From NCBI GenBank assembly GCA_011799875.1, contig CM022297.1:75334488-75398487 (forward strand): a DNA stretch of 64,000 bases, in the 5' to 3' direction. This DNA comes from Thinopyrum elongatum. Taxonomy: Eukaryota > Streptophyta > Magnoliopsida > Poales > Poaceae. The notes under the pieces are model-generated. The model did no database searches. It was not told the origin of the DNA and saw only the letters and a program-made list of their open reading frames with translations. How positions within the stretch are numbered: position 1 is the stretch's first letter; every line of letters starts with the position of its first letter. Positions 32,150 through 43,044 of this stretch are shown piece after piece. The position numbers were made by a program, and so were the translations under genes.

Positions 32150-32786
32150 ATGGGAAGCACTGAGGTTTACAATCGAGGTTTGCACATGCATGGCCCTTCG
32201 TCTAATAACACATTATTGTGCAATTGCAGGAACCATTCTAATATTTAGGTTTTTAACAATTTGGTCTTGCACATGTAGGTCTTGCTGTCAGAGGTTTTGA
32301 CCCTTTTTGCATATGGGGAAATGAGTTGTCCATGAATATCAGTCAAGTCAAGAAACTTAGGAAGATTGTTAGGATAAAGAAATTAGCGACAAAAAACAAC
32401 AAGATCTTTGTCTGCACAATGAAGAAGACATCAGTTCACTACAAGATGGTACTAACTATTATACCTTGCCTTTTTTTATTCCTTTGCCCCATTTCCAATA
32501 TAGAGAAGATATTTATGCACATCCTTGTTTTTAGGCCTTTCCAAAGCAGTTCACTGACGATTACCTCTCAAACCACCTCTATGGTCAGGAGGCGAGGAAG
32601 GTTTTTATACAACACCCACAGTTCAATATTGAAGTGTTCCTGAAAAGGACGAAGGATGGACGGTCAATCATCCACATGCACTGGCCTAAAGTTGCAAAGA
32701 CCTTCAACATCAATGAAGGCTCAATATTCGCCTTCCGCTTCAGCAGTTTTCCAGATGAGATGCATCTGTCTATGTATCGTCTATGA
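32150..32786 (+). CDS. B3-like DNA-binding domain protein, three exons (CACTA cargo)
   Basis: Three exons join into an open frame of 149 codons plus stop: 32150-32177, 32279-32448 and 32535-32786. Each intron has GT...AG ends (GTTTGC...GTAG; GTACTA...TTAG) and the phases agree. The product starts GSTEVYNRGLAVRGFDPFCI and has a basic stretch (QVKKLRKIVRIKKL). It continues as a B3-like fold: IFVCTMKKTSVHYKM, AFPKQFTDDYLSNHL, RTKDGRSIIHMHW and FNINEGSIFAFRF, matching the PkxFt...l and GD/EG..FxF pattern of plant B3 domains. B3 proteins bind DNA in the nucleus as transcription factors. It may bind subterminal repeats, but that is speculation. No stop or frameshift is visible, unlike the other ORFs here. 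The short first exon is the weakest part of the model. Confidence 0.55.
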
Positions 32787-33339
32787 TGATAATTTTGAAA
32801 GGTTCTAGATGTTGCATGTGAAACTTGGTGCTGGTGCAGTTGTGTAATGGGGTAGCTGAGTGCTGAAGCTATATGATGTTGTACTTTGATGTATTTCAAT
32901 TATGAAATCCTGCTTCCTTAATATGGAAATGAAATATATTGTGTGCTTAATATGAAATTTCAATTAGATTAATAAATGGATTATTAATAATAGGGCAATT
33001 AGCCTGCTAATGGCCAATTAGCCTACTAATTGGGTTTTTCTATTGCAAACAGTTATTGAGAAAACACCGTGGGCGATGACCTCAGGCAACGCACATAGTT
33101 TCTAGGAATAAACCGTGTTGGATCAATGAACAATCACACACGACATCCTCTTGAAAACTATTTGCGTTAAGCCACCTTGCGCAAATGTTTACCACACAAA
33201 AAGTGTGTGTGATGGACAGCCTTTGCCACATAATTTCTTCTACGCACCGTGTGTGATGCATTCAATAACGCAAACGATAAAATTGTTAATATCGTGTGCA
33301 ATGGCAACGCTATCACAAATGATTTAATGGGGAAAATTG
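32787..33339. other. 3' flank of the B3-like gene, non-coding
   Basis: AT-rich sequence probably containing the 3' UTR, then the start of the right subterminal repeats from about 33050 (CACCGTG, CGTGTTGG, CACACACGG-like units). Confidence 0.5.
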
Positions 33340-33560
33340 TATATGATGTACCTGCGAATGGAAACGTTTTCCTTGGAGTGACTGTGTGGGATGTATATAC
33401 GAATGGAAACATACTTCTTGGATTAACTGTGTGGGATGTACATACTAACGGAAACGTATTCCTTGGATTAACCGTGTGGAATGTACATACGAATGGAAAC
33501 GTCTAGCGGGGACTGACTGTGTGGGATGTACTTACGACCGGAAATGATTTGGCCTGTATA
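33050..33560. repeat. right subterminal repeats of the CACTA
   Basis: From 33350 a unit of about 50 bp (CGAATGGAAACG, then CCTTGGATTAACTGTGTGG, then GATGTACATA) occurs about four times. Related AAACGNTT and GTGTGNGATG motifs extend back to 33050. They mirror the left subterminal block. Confidence 0.8.
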
Positions 33561-33786
33561 ATTGTATTTTTTAGCACAACTATACGTATAACCGTATTTG
33601 ATCGCTCGCCGGTCGCACACGACCTCATTTTGCCGAGCGTGTGTGCCAGGAGGGCATATCCCCGACGGTTTCTGGGTTGTGTGGGAAGGACCCCCCCCTA
33701 TCGCAGTCACTCACTAGGCGACGGTTCAGAACGCCGTCGTGGAAAGGGGTTAACAACCGTTTGTATAGCACCTCGCTGTACCAGTG

Positions 33787-34195
33787 TAAAGCTATTCTGG
33801 GCACAATTCCAGGCGCCCGAGCACCCTCCCCTCCTCATGAATCAAATGAAGTAGTTTATGGAGATGCACCGAATGGCGGAACCAGCCATGAGGGATCGCT
33901 GTGTCCGGCTATGGCCCTCCGAGCCCGTGCCCAGTAGCTACTTCGGTCTAGTGGCGAGGTTGTGTGACGCGTCTGCCCGGATTGATGATGTCAAGTGTTC
34001 AGTGTGCATCAAGGGGGCTCGGATGGCATTTGCAAAGACAATGGTGCATTGGCCGAAAATCGAGCCCGTCGACATGGCCACTGGTCCTCCACCGGCTGGG
34101 AAGGAGCATAGGTGCCCAGAGCAGTATTTTGCCACCGTGATGGACGGTGCTCGGGCCGTGGAGGCGCAATGTTCCAAGGATGTACTCCTTGAGTA
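33787..34195 (+). pseudogene. Transposase_28 protein, C-terminal part
   Basis: This is the continuation of the ORF broken at 17716. It reads KLFWAQFQAPEHPPLL and, after an in-frame TAG at 33852-33854, EMHRMAEPAMRDRCVRLWPS, EPVPSSYFGLVARL and EEAQCSKD-like sequence (actual: VEAQCSKDVLLE), stopping at 34195. The SYFGLV and PEQYF motifs and the AQCSKD end are typical of this family's C-terminus. Its position right after the CACTA's right TSD confirms that the transposon split the ORF. Confidence 0.8.
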
Positions 34196-35463
34196 GTTAC
34201 GTTGTTGATATGTGAACTTGTGATGAAACCTTTATGCCTTATGAGCGAGTGGTATTTTGTATGGTTTATCATACTTGTGTGTGCTTGATGTTTAATTTTG
34301 ACTCCTGTGCGGCCGTTTTTATACTGAAAGTTACCAGTCGTCGGCTTCAACTCCCACGTAGATGCTACAAAGGGTGTTCCATCCTCCGCACTGTAACCCT
34401 TAGCCGACATCTCGGTGCCCGGAGGCGGTAGTGCAGGAGGGGAACAAGGCAATCGGACTATGCGGCTTTATTACCTTCACTTAGCCTTAGGAACTTGACT
34501 GTGGGGGGCTGGTGACCAGCCCCCTGTGTGGTGAGGTGTTGGGCGAACCTTAGGGCCGAACACTACTCACTTGATTTGTTCAAAGACGAATCCTTCATAG
34601 TACATGGTTCAATTGCTAACAATTTTAGGTTTGAAGACCAGTCATCGGATTGCCGACCAGTTCTCGCCTATTATGACAGTCAGTTTTCGGCTTTATCCAC
34701 TGAGGTACTTAACCGAACTAGGCGGAAGTACAATCGCAGTGGTTCTTCCTTTACCTTCTTAGCCGAACATGTGGAACATAAGAAGGTAAGCACAGGAGCA
34801 GGGCAACCCAACTATTGACCCAAGACGTAATTCGGAACCGGTGCATATAATGCAATATCCGAGATGCCGAACACAGTAAAAAAAAGGTGTCGGTCTTTAA
34901 TGTATAGGGCGAGCATCTAGGCCAAGCCCCCGGTCTAATAACCGGTGTATAAATGAAATCCGAAGAGCATAATACTTGCTTGAGGCAGATTCGAAGAACG
35001 AACATGAACAACCAGGGAAAAAGTACCGCATAAGCGACTGTAGAAGAACCGCAAAAGGTTTGCTTTATTTCCAATAAGCTCATGACTTCTAGCCGTACAC
35101 TTCGAAACACCGAACAAGGCTTCGGGAAAGAAAAAAGATAAATATACAGATGAAAGGTTTACGCAGGGCCTTAATGTGTGGGTTAATGCCCGAACTATGC
35201 CCTGCTACACGTCTGCACCTTTGCTTTTGCTAAGAGAGACAACTTTGTTGGATGGTTGTCCGATGACAGGTCCTTGACAGGGAGTCCTTGAGAGGTTGCT
35301 ACGTTGGTGGGGCTTGATGCCGCATAGGTCCTAGATGGTACCTGTTTGTCGCCTGAAGAGGCATTGAGCCATGAGACGGTCGAACCGACCTCCTGGTGAC
35401 TAAGCCCCATAGCTGCCCATGGTATTTTGAGCGCGAAATTGTGATATCGAGGCACGTAGTGTG
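34196..35463. other. non-coding interior of the Fatima-like element
   Basis: The stretch between the convergent Transposase_28 and protease ORFs, where pol would be expected in an autonomous copy. No reverse transcriptase (YxDD), RNase H or integrase (HHCC, DDE) motif is seen in any frame. It contains repeated GCCGAAC/CCGAAC-like words of this repeat group. Confidence 0.6.
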
Positions 35464-36240
35464 TCACTGGGTTGGGCAGGCTATGGGGGGCGTGTTCCTA
35501 TGTGCACCGGACGCCGGAGGTCCCTTGGCTGGAGATAGGGCCCGTGCCTGCTTTTTCGCCTCTTGCACCTTGCCGGTGGGCTGACACTTTGGTCCTTCGT
35601 ATTCGGCCGCTAAGGCCGCGGTATGTTCATCCATCTGAAGAGAGTGCTCCGTGTTACCATTGACTGTGATGACCCCCCTTGGCCCGGGCATCTTTAGTTT
35701 GAGGTAGGCATAGTGGGGGACGGCGTCGAAACGAGCAAACGCCGTCCGGCCTAGGAGGGCATGATAGCCGCTACGGAAGGGGGCGATGTCGAAGATCAAG
35801 TCTTTGCTCCGGAAATTGTCCGGAGAGCCAAATACTACTTCCAAAGTGAGGGTGCCCGAGCAGCGGGCTTCAATGTCGGGGATGACCCCCTTGAAGGTGG
35901 TATTACTGGGTTTGATCCTTGATGGGTTAATGCCCATTTTTCGGACTGTATCTTCATAGATCAGGTTGAGGCTGCTGCCTCCATCCATGAGGACTTTGGT
36001 AAGGTGGTAGCCATCGGTAGTTGGATCGAGGACCAAAGCCGCCGACCCTCTGTGACGGATACTGGTTGGGTGGTCCTTGCGATCAAAGGTGATCGGAAAT
36101 GTCGGCCATGGGTTGCATTTCGGGGCTGCCGGCTCTATGGCGTAGACGTCCCGAAGTTCGCGTTGCCTCTCCATCTTGGGTATATGAGTGGCATAGATCA
36201 TATTCACTCTTTTAACCACTGGAGGAATTGGTTCTGGCAT
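35464..36240 (-). pseudogene. gypsy aspartic protease (Fatima-like)
   Basis: This 258-codon frame holds the retropepsin-like domain that would cleave the Gag-Pol polyprotein. The active-site motif is VLMDGGSSLNLIYEDTVRKM, with the plant gypsy DGGS form of the DTG loop. Later it has SGYHALLGRTAFARFDAVPH and YLKLKMPGPRGVITVNG, both characteristic of these elements. It starts in a different frame from gag, overlapping the gag end by about 37 bases, which implies a frameshift (programmed or mutational). No reverse transcriptase follows the stop at 35464. Recognition is confident; function is lost without pol. Confidence 0.85.
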
Positions 36241-37010
36241 CCATTGTTCAGCCTGCGAGGTTCCTCATCGTCCTCGTTGCGGGGTTTTTTGCCCATGTCT
36301 TCGGCTGTGGGCTTGCCGGCTTGCTTAATCACCCAACATTTATGGTTGGTGTGGTTAGCAGGCTTGTCTACGGTGCCATGTATCCGGCATGGCCTGTCCA
36401 GGATGACATCCAACATAGTGGGTCCGTCATGGTTTCCTTTAGAGGGCTTCTTTTGCAACCCTGACTTGGAATTATGGAATCCGGCATTTACTATCGTGTC
36501 ATTGGTCTCAGCGCCGTTGTGTCGGTGTTTATTTTTGTTACGCCTTGTCTTTCCGTTGCCGTCCCGGACTTCCGAAGTGTCTGGGTCTTCTTGGTTGGTG
36601 CTCCTACGAGCCAGCCAGCTATCTTTGCCCGCACAAAAGTGGGTCATAAGGTAGGTAAGAGCCGTCATTGTCCTTGACTTATCCTGGCCGAGTTGTCGTG
36701 CCAGCCATTCATCCCGAATACTGTGCCAGAAGGCGGCTATAGCTTCGGCATCCGGGCAGTCGACTATCTGGTTCTTTTTAGTTAAGAACCGATTCCAGAA
36801 TTGCTGGGCTGACTCTCCGGGCTGTTGGACCACATGGCCCAGGTCATCGGCGTCCGGAGGCCGGACGTAGGTACCTTGAAAATTGGCTCGAAAAGCATCC
36901 TCGAGCTCTTCCCAGCTCCCTATGGGGTCTTCAGGGAGGCTGTTCAACCAATGTCGGGTTGGTCCTTTGAGCATTAATGGCAGATATTTGATGATGTGGA
37001 GCTCATCTCC
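36204..37010 (-). pseudogene. gypsy gag, C-terminal part, cut by element B
   Basis: The frame reads LKGPTRHWLNSLPEDPIGSW, ELEDAFRANFQGTYVRPPDA, then PGESAQQFWNRFLTKKN, a typical retrotransposon gag (capsid) domain. A basic tail follows with a CRIHG...HTNHKCW segment resembling a degenerate zinc knuckle. The N-terminal part is missing because element B is inserted at 37011; the start should lie beyond 64000. The capsid part is undamaged up to the frame change near 36204-36240. Confidence 0.85.
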
Positions 37011-37026
37011 TGATGGCTCGTGTCCG
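37011..37026 (-). repeat. element B left LTR, segment 1
   Basis: TGATGGCTCGTGTCCG, identical to the start of B's right LTR at 63111. It is separated from segment 2 by element A. Confidence 0.85.
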
Positions 37027-38598
37027 TGCTACTTCTTGAGCTTGCGTTGGTTTTTCCCTTGAAGAGGAAAGGGTGATGCAGCAAAGTAGAGATAAGTATT
37101 TCCCTCAGTTTGAGAACCAATGTATCAATCCAGTAGGAGGTACAAGTAAGTCTCCAATCTATGCACCTTCACAAACAATCAAACACTTGCACCCAACACG
37201 ATAAAGGGGTTGTCAATCCCTTCACGGTCACTTGCAAGGATGAGATCTGATAGAGATAGATATAAAAGGTTTCTAAAACGTAAAACAAAGTAAAAACAAA
37301 TAAATTGCAACAAGGTATTTTTGGGTTTTTTGGTTTATAGATCTGAAAATATATGATGGAAAATAGACCCGGGGGCCATAGGTTTCACTAGAGGCTTCTC
37401 TCTTGGAAGAAAATAATACGGCGGGTGAACAAATTACTATCGAGCAATTGATAGAAAAGCGCAAAGTTATGACGATATCCAAGGCAATGATTATGAATAT
37501 AGGCATCACCTCCGTGTCAAGTAGACCGACTCCTGCCTGCATCGACTACTATTACTCCACACATCGACCGCTATCCAGCATGCATCTAGAGTATTAAGTT
37601 CAAAAGAACGGAGTAACGCCTTAAGTAAGATGACATGATGTAGAGGGATAAACTCAAGCAATATGATGAAACCCCCATCTTTTTACCCTTGATGGCAACA
37701 ATACAATACGTGCCTCGCTACCCCTACTTTGTCACTGTGTGAGGACACCACAAGATTGAACCCAAAACTAAGCACCTCTCCCATTGCAAGAAGAACCAAT
37801 CTAGTTGGCCAAACCAAACCGATAATTCAAAGAGAAATACAAAGATATCAAATCATGAATATAAGAATTCAGAGAAGATTCAAATAATATTCATAGATAA
37901 TCAGATCATAAATCCACAATTCATCGGATCTCGACAAACACACCGTAAAAGAATATTACATCGGATAGATCTCTAAGAACATCGAGGAGAACATTGTATT
38001 GAAGATCAAAGAGAGAGAAGAAGCCATCTAGCTACTAGTTATGGACCCGTAGGTCTGTGGTAAACTACTCACGCTTCATCGGAAGGGCAATAGAGTTGAT
38101 GTAGAAGCCCTCCATGATCGAATCCCCCTCCGGCAGGATGCCGGAAAAGGCCCCAAGATGGGATCTCATGGGTACAGAAGGTTGCGGCGGCGGAAAAGTA
38201 TTTTGGTGGACGCTTCTGGTCGTTTGGGAATATTTGTGAATTTATAGGCCAAGAATTAGGGTTGGAGGAGCTCCGAGGGGCCCACAAGACCTTAGGGCGT
38301 GCCCCTGAGGCTTGTGGCCTCCTCGGGACTCCTCTGACTTCATGTCCAAGTCCTACGTGTGTGTTCTGGTCCAAGAAAAATCATCGCGAAAGTTTTATTC
38401 CGTTTGGACTCCGTTTGGTATTCCTTTTCTGTAAAACTCAAAAACAAGGAAAAAACAAAAACTGGCACTGGGCTCTAGGTTAATAAGTTAGTCCCAAAAA
38501 TAATATAAAATAGCATATTAATGCATATAAAATATCCAAAACAGATAATATAATAGCATGGAACAATAAAAAATTATAGATACGTTGGAGACGTATCA
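37027..38598 (-). repeat. element A 3' LTR
   Basis: 1,572 bp, from TGCTACTTCTTGAGCTTGCG to GGAGACGTATCA. It is nearly identical in order to the partner at 43045. The first 290 bp show about eight substitutions and a 12-bp indel by hand alignment. Confidence 0.92.
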
Positions 38599-38617
38599 AG
38601 CATCCCCAAGCTTAATT
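38599..38617 (-). promoter_or_regulatory. element A polypurine tract
   Basis: On the minus strand AAGCTTGGGGATGCT directly precedes the LTR start TGATACGTCTCC. It is the plus-strand primer for reverse transcription. Confidence 0.8.
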
Positions 38618-41421
38618 CCTGCTCGTCCTCGAGTAGGTAAATGATAGAAACATAATTTTTGATGTGGAATGCTACCTAACATATTTATCCATGTATTTTC
38701 TTTATTGTGGCATGAATATTCAGATCCATAAGATTCAAAACAAAAGGTTAATATTGACATAAACATAATAATACTTCAAGCATACTAATAAGGCAGTCGT
38801 GTCTTCTCAAAATAACATGGCCAAAGAAAGTTATCCCTACAAAATCATATAGTCTGGCTATGCTCCATCTTCATCACACAAAGTATTAAATCATGCACAA
38901 CCCCGATGACAAGCCAAGCAATTGTTTCATACTTTTGATGTTCTCAAACTTTTTTAACTTTCACGCAATACATGAGCGTGAGCCGTGGATATAGCACTAT
39001 AGATGGAATAGAATATGGTGGTTGTGGAGAAGACAAAAAGAAGGAGATAGTGTCACATCAACTAGGCATATCAACGGGCTATGGAGATGCCCATCAATAG
39101 ATATCAATGTGAGTGAGTAGGGATTGCCATGCAATGGATGCACTAGAGCTATAAGTTTCTGAAAGCTCAAAAAGAAACTAAGTGGGTGTGCATCCAACTC
39201 GCTTGCTCACGAAGACCTAGGGTAATTTGAGGAAGCCCATCATTGGAATATACAAGCCAAGTTCTATAATGAAAAATTCTCACTAGTATATGAAAGTGAC
39301 AACATAGGAGACTCTCTATCATGAAGATCATGGTGCTACTTTGAAGCACAAGTGTGGTAAAAGGATAGTAGCATTGCCCCTTCTCTCTTTTCTCTCATTT
39401 TTTTATTTTGGGCTCTTTGGCCTTTTTTTTTTCTTTTTTTTTATTTGGGCTTCTTTGGCCTCTTTTATTTTTTGTAAGTCCGGAGACTCATCCCAACTTG
39501 TGAGGGAATCATAGCTTCCATCATCCTTTCCTCACATGGGACAATGCTCTAATAATGATGATCATCACACTTTTATTTACTTACAACTCAAGAATTACAA
39601 CTCGATTCTAGAACAAAATATGACTCTATATGAATGCCTCCGGCAGTGTACCGGGATGTGCAACGATCAAGAGAGACATGTATAAAAAATATGAACGGTG
39701 GCCTTGCCACAAATACTATGTCAACTAGATGATCATGCAAAGCAATATGACAATGATGAAGCGTGTCATAATAAACGGAACGGTGGAAGTTGCATAGCAA
39801 TATATCTCGGAATGGCTATGGAAATGCAATAATAGGTAGGTATGGTGGCTTTTTTGAGGAAATTATATGGTGGGTTTAATGCACCGGCGAAAATTGCTCG
39901 GTACTTAGAGAGGCTAGCAAAGGTGGAAGGGTGAGAGTGCGTATAATCCATGGACACAACATTAGTCATAAAGAACTCACATACTTATTGCAAAAGTCTA
40001 TTAGCTATCGAAACAAAGTACTACACGCATGCTCCTGGGGGGATAGATTGGTAGGAAAAAACCATCGCTCGTCCCCGACCGCCACTCGTAAGGAAGACAA
40101 TCAATAAATAAATCATGCTCCGACTTCATCACATAACGGTTCACCATACGTGCATGCTACGGTAATCACAAACTTTAACACTAGTATTTATACCAATCGA
40201 CAATTACTCACTAGCATGACTCTAATATCACCATCTTTATATCTCAAAACAAATGCAAGGAATCAAACTTCTCATGGTATTCAACGCTCTTTATATGAAA
40301 GTTTTTATTATATCCCTCTTGGATGCCTATCATATTAGGACTAAATTCATATCCTAAGAAAATTACCATTCTGTTTAGAGACTCTCAAAATAATATAAGT
40401 GAAGCATGAGAGTTTAACAATTTCTATAAAATAAAGCCACCACCGTGCTCTAAAAAGATATAAGTGAAGCGCTAGAGCAAATTGCCTAGCTCAAAAGATA
40501 TAAGTGAAGCACAAAGAGTATTCTAATAAAGTCACGATTCATGCGTGTCCCTCTCAAAAGGTGTGTACAGCAAGGATGATTGTGGAAAACTAAAAAGCAA
40601 AGACTCATATTATACAAGACGCTCCAAGCAAAACACATATCATGTGGTGAATAAAAATATAGCCTCAAGTAAATTTACCAATGGATTGAAGACGAAAGAG
40701 GGGATGCCATCCGGGGCATCCCCAAGCTTAGATGCTTTGTTGTCCTTTAATATTACCTTGGGGTGCCTTGGGCATCCCCAAGCTTAGGCTCTTGCCACTC
40801 CTTATTCCATAGTCCATCAAATCTCTACCCAAAACTTGAAAACTTCACAACACAAAACTCAACAGAAAACTCATGAGATCCGTTAGTATAAGAAAATAAA
40901 TCACCACTTTTTGGTACTGTTGTGAACTCATTCTTTATTTATATTGGTGTAATATCTACTGTATTCCAACTTTTCCATGGTTCATACCCCCCTATACTAC
41001 CCATAGATTAATCAAAATAAGAAAACAACACATAGAAAACAGAATCTATCAAAAACAAAACTGTCTGCGAAGATCTGAATTGTTCTCATACTTATTTAAC
41101 TCCAAAAATTATAAAAAATTAGGACAACAGAGGAAATTTGTATATAAATCTTTTTAAAAAAATTAATAGGTTTTACACGTTCCAGTGAATTTAAAAAAAA
41201 ATTACTGGACGCAAAAGTTTCTGTTTTTCAGCAAGATCAAATCAACTATCACTGTAAGCCATCCCAAAGGTCTTACTTGGCTCAAACACTAATTAAAACA
41301 CCAAAACACAATTAATACAGAGGTAATAATGTCTATTTTCATAAAAACATAAAATAAAAATATTGGGTTGTCTCCCAACAAGCGCTTTTCTTTAAAGCCT
41401 TTTAGCTAGGCGCTTATAATT
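38618..41421. other. element A untranslated interior
   Basis: No convincing ORF. It holds T/C-rich runs (39390-39470), ATATAAGTGAAGC repeats near 40395-40510 and a PPT-like hairpin module at 40698-40788. It corresponds in layout to the same zone in elements B and C. Confidence 0.6.
40698..40788 (-). repeat. PPT-like double hairpin module (element A)
   Basis: GGGGATGCC...GGCATCCCCAAGCTTAG is followed about 30 bp later by CCTTGGGGTGCC...GGGCATCCCCAAGCTTAGG. Each half forms a GGGGATGCC/GGCATCCCC stem. On the minus strand each contains AAGCTTGGGGATGCC, identical to the functional PPT at the LTR. Confidence 0.8.
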
Positions 41422-42791
41422 TTAATGATGCTCACATGAAAAATAGCAATTGAAACACGAAGAGAGCATCATGTAGCATGTGAAAAACAAGCTTAACTCT
41501 AACATACTTTCTATGCATAGGTATTTATAGGGAAAATATTTATTAAGACAAGCAAAAACTAGCATATGCAAGGAAGAAGAAAGAAACAATAGCAATCTCA
41601 ACATAACGAGAGGTAATTTAGTAACATGAAAATTTCTACAACCATATTTTACTCTCTCATAATAATTACATGTGGGATCATATTCAAATTCAACAATGTA
41701 GCTATCACACAAATTATTCTCTTCATGATCCACATGCATGCAAAGTTGACACTCCTCCAAAATAGTGGGATTATCATCAAATAAAGTCATGACTTCTCCA
41801 AACCCACTTTTATCAAAAATTTCATAAGACTGATCATACTCCAAAGTAGTGGGATCATTATTACCTAGAGTTGACACTCTTCCAAACCCACTTTCAATAT
41901 TATAGCACACATATTCATCATGAGGCTTAAATAAATTTTCAAGATCATAAGAAGCATTATCACCCCAATCATGATCATTGCAATAAGTAGCGGACATAGC
42001 AAAACTAGCATCCCCAAGCTTGGGGTTTGGAAGATTATTAGCACAATTGACATTAATAGAATTTATAGTAACATCATTGCAATCATGCTTTTGATTCAAG
42101 GAACTATCAAGTATGGGTGCAATAGCAATAATTTCATGTTTAACATAAGGAACTATAACAAGTTCATCTTCATAAGCATAATTAATATTGGCATCATGGC
42201 CATAAAAATAGAAAGCAACATGTTCATCAAGGGAGGATATCTCAATCAAATCATCGGAATCATAATTATCTATAGATTCATGCATATCATTATTTTCTTC
42301 CAAAGCAACGTCATTCTCTCAATAAATTCCTTAACATAGGCATTATGAGCATAGTTTTCATAGCAATATTTAAGTATGTCAAAATTTTCAGATTTGTAGA
42401 GAGTAATATCATACTTTTCAATCAAAGAAGCAACTTCATAAGCACCCTTAAAAGCAACAAATTCTTCAATTTGTTTGATATCATAGTAACTATAAACACC
42501 CTTTTCATAAGAAGATAAGATGTCATTATCATTAAACTCACATAGGTAGGGAATGTGTTTTTTAGGGTTCTTAGGGCAACAAGTAAAACCACAAAGTTCA
42601 CAAAGATTCCAAGCATAACATAGGAAACAATTTATTTGATTCCATAAGAGTCTCCCTTTTTGAGACAAACGGTGACGCACAAAATGAGCATGCTCATCTA
42701 AAGATTTTCCCTCAACAAAACTAGTTGGGGTTTCAGCACGAGCACATATGGATCGAAGATGATCCAAGTAGAATACTTTAAGTTGATCCAT
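41422..42791 (-). pseudogene. element A post-PBS ORF, frameshifted, unknown protein
   Basis: The first reading frame after the primer binding site starts at ATG 42791 (DQLKVFYLDHLRSICARAET). It has a cysteine-rich stretch (CFLCYAWNLCELCGFTCCP) and runs to a shift near 42290-42300. The next frame (EENNDMHESIDNYDSDDLIE) continues to a stop at 41422. The protein is very acidic in the middle, holds DKSGFGEVMTLFDDN and VDHEENNLCDSYIVEF, and ends in a hydrophobic, Cys-containing tail (MLRLLLFLSSSLHMLVFACL). The same motifs occur in element C's ORF at 56463-57338. It occupies the gag position but shows no capsid or zinc-knuckle pattern I recognise. Its role is unknown. Confidence 0.6.
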
Positions 42792-43014
42792 AAACCTTTT
42801 TGTTTCTGCTTTTCAATAAACACACAATTATAGCAAGCAAACAAGCAAATGAACCAAGTAAGACATAAAGGCAAACGAAAAGAAGGCAAATATTTTTGTG
42901 TTTTTCTGAAAACATTTTAGAAGTGGGGGAGAGAAAAATGAGAGACAAATGGCAAATAATGTAATGCAAGAGATGAGAGTTTATGATGGGTACTTGGTAG
43001 GCTTGATGTAGAAC

Positions 43015-43033
43015 CTCCCCGGCAACGGCGCCA
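43015..43033 (-). promoter_or_regulatory. element A primer binding site (tRNA-Asp type)
   Basis: Minus strand TGGCGCCGTTGCCGGGGAG, eleven bases inside the 5' LTR. It matches the PBS used by Athila-lineage plant retrotransposons. Confidence 0.8.
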
Positions 43034-43044
43034 GAAATTCTTCC

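Larger units (their letters stand above)
17717..33786. mobile_element. CACTA (En/Spm) DNA transposon, 16,070 bp, transposase-less
   Basis: The ends are CACTACTGCAGG on the left and, on the other strand, CACTGGTACAGC on the right. They are flanked by a perfect 3-bp target duplication TAA (17714-17716 and 33787-33789). Subterminal repeats with AAACGGTT/GTGTGCGAT-like units occur inside both ends. It interrupts the Transposase_28 ORF. No TNP2-like transposase motif was seen in any frame, so it would need trans-acting transposase. It carries an exonuclease-like ORF, several low-complexity ORFs, a B3-like gene and four tandem arrays, plus one solo-LTR-like insertion. Confidence 0.9.
13874..37010 (-). 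mobile_element. Fatima-like Ty3/gypsy element, pol-less and interrupted
   Basis: The minus-strand order is gag and protease (35464-37010), a non-coding stretch, an antisense (plus-strand) Transposase_28 ORF, a purine tract and the 3' LTR (13874-14324). This order fits the Fatima-type wheat gypsy group. No reverse transcriptase, RNase H or integrase motifs are visible in 34196-35463, so the copy is non-autonomous or deleted. A CACTA element occupies 17717-33786 and element B interrupts gag at 37011. The 5' LTR must lie beyond position 64000. Confidence 0.8.

Noticed and set aside
35472..36654. Plus-strand ORFs opposite the protease and gag (e.g. 36004-36654)
   Set aside because: The minus strand carries clear retropepsin and gag motifs; the plus-strand frames are shadows.
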